The notes beneath the pieces are model-generated. The model did not search any database. It worked only from the letters and a program-made list of their open reading frames with translations, and was not told the origin of the DNA. Made by a program: the position numbers and the translations under genes. From NCBI GenBank assembly GCA_025716855.1, contig JAIXMQ010000018.1, positions 434,001-498,000 on the forward strand: DNA of 64,000 nucleotides, written 5' to 3'. The DNA is from Pilaira anomala. Its lineage: Eukaryota; Mucoromycota; Mucoromycetes; Mucorales; Mucoraceae. Below are positions 60,274-64,000 of this stretch, piece by piece (position 1 is the stretch's first letter; every line of letters begins with the position of its first letter).

Positions 60274-60544
60274 ATAATAAGGTCTCGTCGCTCCGAAACT
60301 CTATCATTACGTTACATTTTTATCCCTTCTCATTTTGTTTTATATCATCAACTACTACTACTACTACAGCTTATTTTTGCATTTAATTTGTTTCTTTTAC
60401 AAAAAAAAATAAAGTTCCTAAACTTTATCCTCAAAGTGCTAAAAAACAAAACAGGTTTATTTCCTTCGGCCGTGTCTTGGATGTCGTAATTTAACAAAAA
60501 TGAAGTTACACAAAGCTCGCCATTTACATTGAAAAAATAATCCT
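60274..60544. other. 3' flank of Nramp gene
   Basis: Transcript-end sequence with (CTA)n at about 60350-60366 and AATAAAG at 60409. No gene is seen apart from the adjacent tRNA. Confidence 0.5.
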
Positions 60545-60617
60545 TGACGAGGATGGGACTCGAACCCACAATCTTTAGATTCGAAGTCTAACGCCTTATC
60601 CATTAGGCCACATCGCC
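60545..60617 (-). tRNA. tRNA-Arg (anticodon UCG)
   Basis: 73 nt on the minus strand with no intron. From 60617 downward: acceptor GGCGATG, D-arm GCC...GGC with loop TAATGGATAA, anticodon stem TTAGA/TCTAA enclosing CTTCGAA (anticodon TCG at 60584-60582), variable AGATT, T-arm GTGGG/CCCAT with TTCGAGT loop, then CCTCGTC and discriminator A. All arms fold except one U-C mismatch in the acceptor stem (pair 6-67). A short ORF across it is the familiar read-through of a tRNA gene and is not coding. Confidence 0.93.
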
Positions 60618-60766
60618 TTAGGTGTGTCGTTGAAAATTTAAAAAAAATATATCTCTTTAAAAAGCGTGTTTTCACGTGACATTCACGTGACAAAAATATA
60701 GTGTCAGATAACATTTTTTTTATAGGGTGTGACTACTTCTGGTTTGTTTGATATTTATTTTGATTG

Positions 60767-60797
<31 letters not shown>

Positions 60798-60825
60798 TCT
60801 TTAACTTTTATTTTTACCTTATACC

Positions 60826-61808
60826 ATGTCTCATCGTGAAGCACTTCATAAGCTTTTTGCCATTGCTCCACCTACTATTGAAGAGATTATTTTACAAGAA
60901 AACTCTCGAGAAAATGCAGATCGAGTCGAAGAACCAAAACCAGTAAAAACTAGCTTAAAGCGTGCTGCGGAAAGCGTGTCCAATTTGGATGATTTAGCAA
61001 GTTCAGAAGAACAACCACGACAACAACAGCCTGCTTCAATGCACGTAAGTAAACGACTTAAACCTTCAACCACAAAATCAAAGGCTTCTTCTGTAATGAC
61101 TTTTAAGGATCAACCACCTGTACTGAATAATCAAGTTCAATCACCAACCTGTTCAAACAAGCGTAAAGAATTCGATCTTTCAGATCCTGAACAAAAGACC
61201 TGCAAAAAGCTCAAACCAACTGAAGCCAATATTATATCCAACCCTACACCTACTAATAAAATGCCAGGAAAGTCCACCATGACTCCTCCAAGTTCTTTAG
61301 GTGCAACACCTACTACTTCACCCACGAGTACTACTTCACCCACGAGTACTACTTCACCCACGAGTACTACTTCACCCACGAGTACTACTTCACCCACGAG
61401 TACTACTTCACCCACGAGTACTACTTCACCCACGAGTACTACAGCACCAAAAGAGGTTTTCTCGATTGATAAAATACTTGCAAGTATCAAAAGTCCTCCA
61501 GTAATAAAGTCTGTAAGTAATTCACCACCATCACCAGAAACAGTAGTAGCAGCAGCATCCATGGACCGTAGATCTAGTGGACCCACCTTATTACCATCAC
61601 CAGCTCATCAATCCAGTGCATCACCGCCAGCTCATCAATCTAGCACATCATCACCACCAACAGTAACAGCAGGAGCAGCAACATCATCATCCATGGCTCG
61701 TGCATCTAGCTCACCCACTTTCTTATTACCATCAGATTATAAATTTAATACAGCACCACCTGTCTCATTAGATTCAATTGTTCCTTCTCGCTGTCCAGGA
61801 TCAGGTTT

Positions 61809-61853
<45 letters not shown>

Positions 61854-62350
61854 TACTTCAGCAGCACCTCTTAAGAATATACCTGCACCTGAAGCTTCTC
61901 ATCAACTTTCATCAGCAACGGCATCTTTCTTATTATCTTTAGCTCCAACTCCAGCATATAATAATCATCAAGCCAAGCCAATTGACCCGGTACCTCTTAA
62001 GGCTACACCTACACTTGAAGCTTCATCATCAGCATCTTTCGTATCAGGTTTAGTTCCAACATCTGCTTTATCATTAGCATGTAATACTAGTCAAGTAAAT
62101 CCAATTGACCAACCACCACCACCGCCAAAACCAGCAGCACCCAAATTATCTAAAAGAGCAAGAAAGAGGAATAAAAAGAAGAACGAGTTAGCAAAGAAGG
62201 CAGCCAATCGACATGTGGACGTACCAAAAGCTACAAATGAAAGTGATTTCGATACTCTTTTGAAGGAATTCGAAGAGGCATCATCTAAATCCAATACGAC
62301 AGGAAATTCAGTAGCTAAGAATAATAAAAGTAATTTACCAAAGCAAGCAT

Positions 62351-62381
<31 letters not shown>

Positions 62382-63248
62382 CACACGAAAACCAGCAGTA
62401 ATTAAAAAGGCACCAGTTCAAAAACCAGCCATACAAAAACCAGCAGCAAATCAACAGCATAAAGCATCACAGAACCAAAGAGTCGCACCAAATCAAACAG
62501 CATCATCAAATCAACCAGAAGCGCCTAACCAACCCAAAGCACCTAGCCAACCCAAAGCACCTAACCAACCCAAAGCACCTAGCCAACCCAAAGCACCTAA
62601 CCAACCCAAAGCACCTAACCAACCCAAAGCACCTAACCAAAGGGTCGTACCCAACCAACCCAAAGCAGCAGCAGCAGCACCCTATCAACAACAAAAGGCC
62701 CCTCCTACTCAAGCCACTAATGTTCCAACACCAGCACAACATCATAGTTTAAAATCGACCGTTGTTTGTCAGTTTTTCAAGACGGGATCATGTCTCCAAG
62801 GGCCAGAGTGCCGATTCTCACATGTAAGTATTGTATAAAGAACATGAATGAAAATGATCTAATCTAATTTTTTTTTTTTTTTTTGTGTGTGTGTATATAG
62901 GACTTGAAATTGGAACCCTGCCGATTTTTTCATATGAAGGGTAGTTGCGAGCAAGGTCCGAGTTGTCCTTATTCTCATGGGCAACTCACGCAAGACAAAT
63001 TGACTCGGCTTCGTGCCCTGACTGGACCTTGTCGCTTCTACCACTTCAAGGGCTACTGTAACTCGGGAGATGCCTGCCTCTTCTCTCATGATGAGGCAAC
63101 AGAGGAACAAAAAAAGGTGGTAGAAGCAAACATCCTTGCTTGCAGATTCTACCACTTGACAAAGAACTGTAAGCAAGGAGATAATTGCTTCTACCTCCAT
63201 GATGAAGCCACACCAGAACAAATTGAAAAATTAAAAAAACAAAAATAA
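60826..63248 (+). CDS. Low-complexity protein with four C-terminal CCCH zinc fingers
   Basis: Two exons: 60826-62823 and 62901-63248; 781 aa. The first 640 residues are Ser/Pro/Ala/Gln-rich and probably disordered, with two in-frame minisatellites (listed separately), a poly-Ala run (62359-62380) and a basic KLSKRARKRNKKKNELAKKA block that could be a nuclear signal. The C-terminus has four CCCH fingers: CQFFKTGSCLQGPECRFSH (about 648-666), CRFFHMKGSCEQGPSCPYSH, CRFYHFKGYCNSGDACLFSH and CRFYHLTKNCKQGDNCFYLH, all C-x7-8-C-x5-C-x3-H. The intron falls exactly after the last His of finger 1. Tandem CCCH fingers usually bind single-stranded RNA; a role in mRNA processing or decay is inferred. I do not recognise a named orthologue. 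Confidence 0.85.
61315..61440 (+). repeat. 18-bp minisatellite encoding TSPTST
   Basis: Seven consecutive, identical copies of ACTTCACCCACGAGTACT inside the CCCH gene. Perfect identity at synonymous positions means recent expansion. Confidence 0.9.
62526..62662 (+). repeat. 18-bp minisatellite encoding NQPKAP / SQPKAP
   Basis: About seven copies of CCTA(A/G)CCAACCCAAAGCA in tandem in the CCCH gene, with Asn and Ser variants partly alternating, which suggests a higher-order 36-bp unit. Confidence 0.85.
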
Positions 63249-63578
63249 AAAATTTAAATAATTGATTTTTTTTTTTTTTAGTGTTTTTGGGCTCTTTTTT
63301 GAGTTATTGCTTCTATCTATTGCAATCTTCTTGCTAAAAATACATGTATGCACAACATCTTTTTAATTTATATGTACAATATGGTACTTGCTTCATAAAA
63401 TGGTTGTATATTTAATGGAATCTGTATTCATTAAGGCATTGTCTATTGTTTTATGATCGACTTTGAGTTGCCAAAATAAGTCTCTTGTGAAAGGCACCTA
63501 CACCGTAGCGTTAAAAATGATGCAAGTCATCGTTTATTTAATTGGTTAGATTTGGTTTCAAACTATAAATAAGAGTCT

Positions 63579-63619
<41 letters not shown>

Positions 63620-63634
63620 CTTCAATAACACATA
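63249..63634. other. Intergenic
   Basis: 3' flank of the CCCH gene and promoter of the last gene, with a T-run at 63585-63616 just before the ATG. Nothing else is recognised. Confidence 0.5.
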
Positions 63635-64000
63635 ATGGCCTTAGCACCTCAATTCGCTGGACACCGTTTAGGTTCCTCTCTTGCACCTCACACACTCGAG
63701 TTTTATTTGGACTATGTTGTAAGTATTTTTCATACTACTGCCTAATATATATATTAACGCGTCAAAATAGTGTCCTTTCTCTGCAAAAATGTATAAAAAA
63801 CTTCGAGAGCAACTTTGGCCTTATATTTCAGAAACATATCCTGATAAATACCAAATTATTTTCCGTCAACAAGTTCAACCTTGGCATGCCACATCCACTA
63901 TTGTTCACGAAGCAGCTATTGCAGTTGAAAAATTGGATAATAAAAAGTTTTGGGCATTTTCTGATGCTTTATTTCAACAACAAAAAGAGTGAGTGATTAT
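63635..64000 (+). CDS. DsbA/thioredoxin-fold protein, 3'-truncated by window
   Basis: Exons 63635-63718 and 63771-63988, followed by a GTGAGT donor; the rest lies outside the window. The visible 100 residues begin MALAPQFAGHRLGSSLAPHT. Splicing at LDYV|CPFSAKMYKK brings a single-Cys CPFS motif to the N-terminus of a thioredoxin-like helix, followed by IIFRQQVQPWHATSTIVHEA, as in DsbA-like or glutathione-S-transferase-kappa-like folds. The second active-site cysteine of CxxC is Ser, so a dithiol oxidase role is unlikely. The function is not assigned. Confidence 0.7.

Noticed and set aside
60457..60714. 85-codon minus-strand ORF across the tRNA
   Set aside because: The peptide containing RCGLMDKALDFESKDCGFES is the typical translation of a tRNA-Arg gene, not a protein.
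61315..61440. Regular 18-bp direct repeats as a possible CRISPR-like array
   Set aside because: Units are contiguous without spacers and translate in frame to TSPTST inside a long gene in a eukaryote.

Overview
This is eukaryotic nuclear DNA from a fungus, most likely an early-diverging mould of the Mucorales (Mucoromycota). The reasons are the AT-rich sequence full of homopolymer A/T tracts, many short introns (about 50-100 nt, GTAAGT...TAG), compact intergenic gaps, fungal-type genes (Cch1 calcium channel, PHO84-type phosphate transporter, multifunctional Ura2, Sfp1-like factor) and a decayed Tc1/mariner-type transposase at the left edge. The organism call is inference; the gene models were spliced by hand, and each gave an open frame across all joins.

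Layout. 1-663: decayed transposase, minus strand. 1347-3808 (+): RNA-binding protein with a degenerate ERI1-like exonuclease domain, an RRM and four RanBP2 zinc fingers. 4394-6173 (+): sphingoid-base kinase. 6381-7991 (-): phosphate permease. 7992-11561: 3.6 kb without a supportable gene. 11562-12095 (+): small MerT/MerP-like membrane protein. 12477-13703 (+): single-pass membrane protein with a cytoplasmic SH3 domain. 14536-15598 (-): Sfp1-like zinc-finger factor. 16191-19508 (-): Mak21/Noc1 ribosome-assembly factor. 19636-26381 (-): Cch1 calcium channel in 11 exons. 26790-33742 (+): CPSase-ATCase (Ura2). 33743-37987: non-coding stretch with a dense cluster of ATCWGATAA motifs. 37988-41361 (+): large PPR protein. 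41362-44530: non-coding. 44531-46565 (+): MATE transporter. 47130-48499 (+): SR splicing factor. 48865-51915 (+): Thr-rich signalling-mucin candidate. 52037-54492 (-): uridine kinase-UPRT fusion in 15 exons. 54918-56118 (-): cyclophilin with RS tail. 56317-56671 (+): Vma21. 56792-57229 (-): unknown small membrane protein. 58302-60273 (+): Nramp metal transporter. 60545-60617 (-): tRNA-Arg(UCG). 60826-63248 (+): CCCH zinc-finger protein. 63635-end (+): DsbA/thioredoxin-fold protein, cut by the window edge.

These are independent eukaryotic genes, not an operon. Some themes recur: pyrimidine metabolism (de novo Ura2 and salvage UK-UPRT), ion and metal transport (phosphate, Ca2+, Nramp, MerT/P-like, MATE, Vma21), and RNA metabolism (pseudo-exonuclease/ZnF protein, SR protein, PPR, RS-cyclophilin).

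The observations most worth a second look are: (i) about ten copies of ATCWGATAA, the sequence associated with fungal iron-responsive GATA repressors, in the 2 kb upstream of the PPR gene; (ii) an intronless MerT-MerP-like fusion in a eukaryote; (iii) a pseudo-exonuclease with every catalytic position substituted; (iv) two GC-AG introns and two micro-exons (10 and 12 nt) required to keep gene models open; (v) an Msb2-like mucin with a basic cleavage site in its juxtamembrane domain; and (vi) a Cch1 selectivity filter lacking the repeat-I glutamate.
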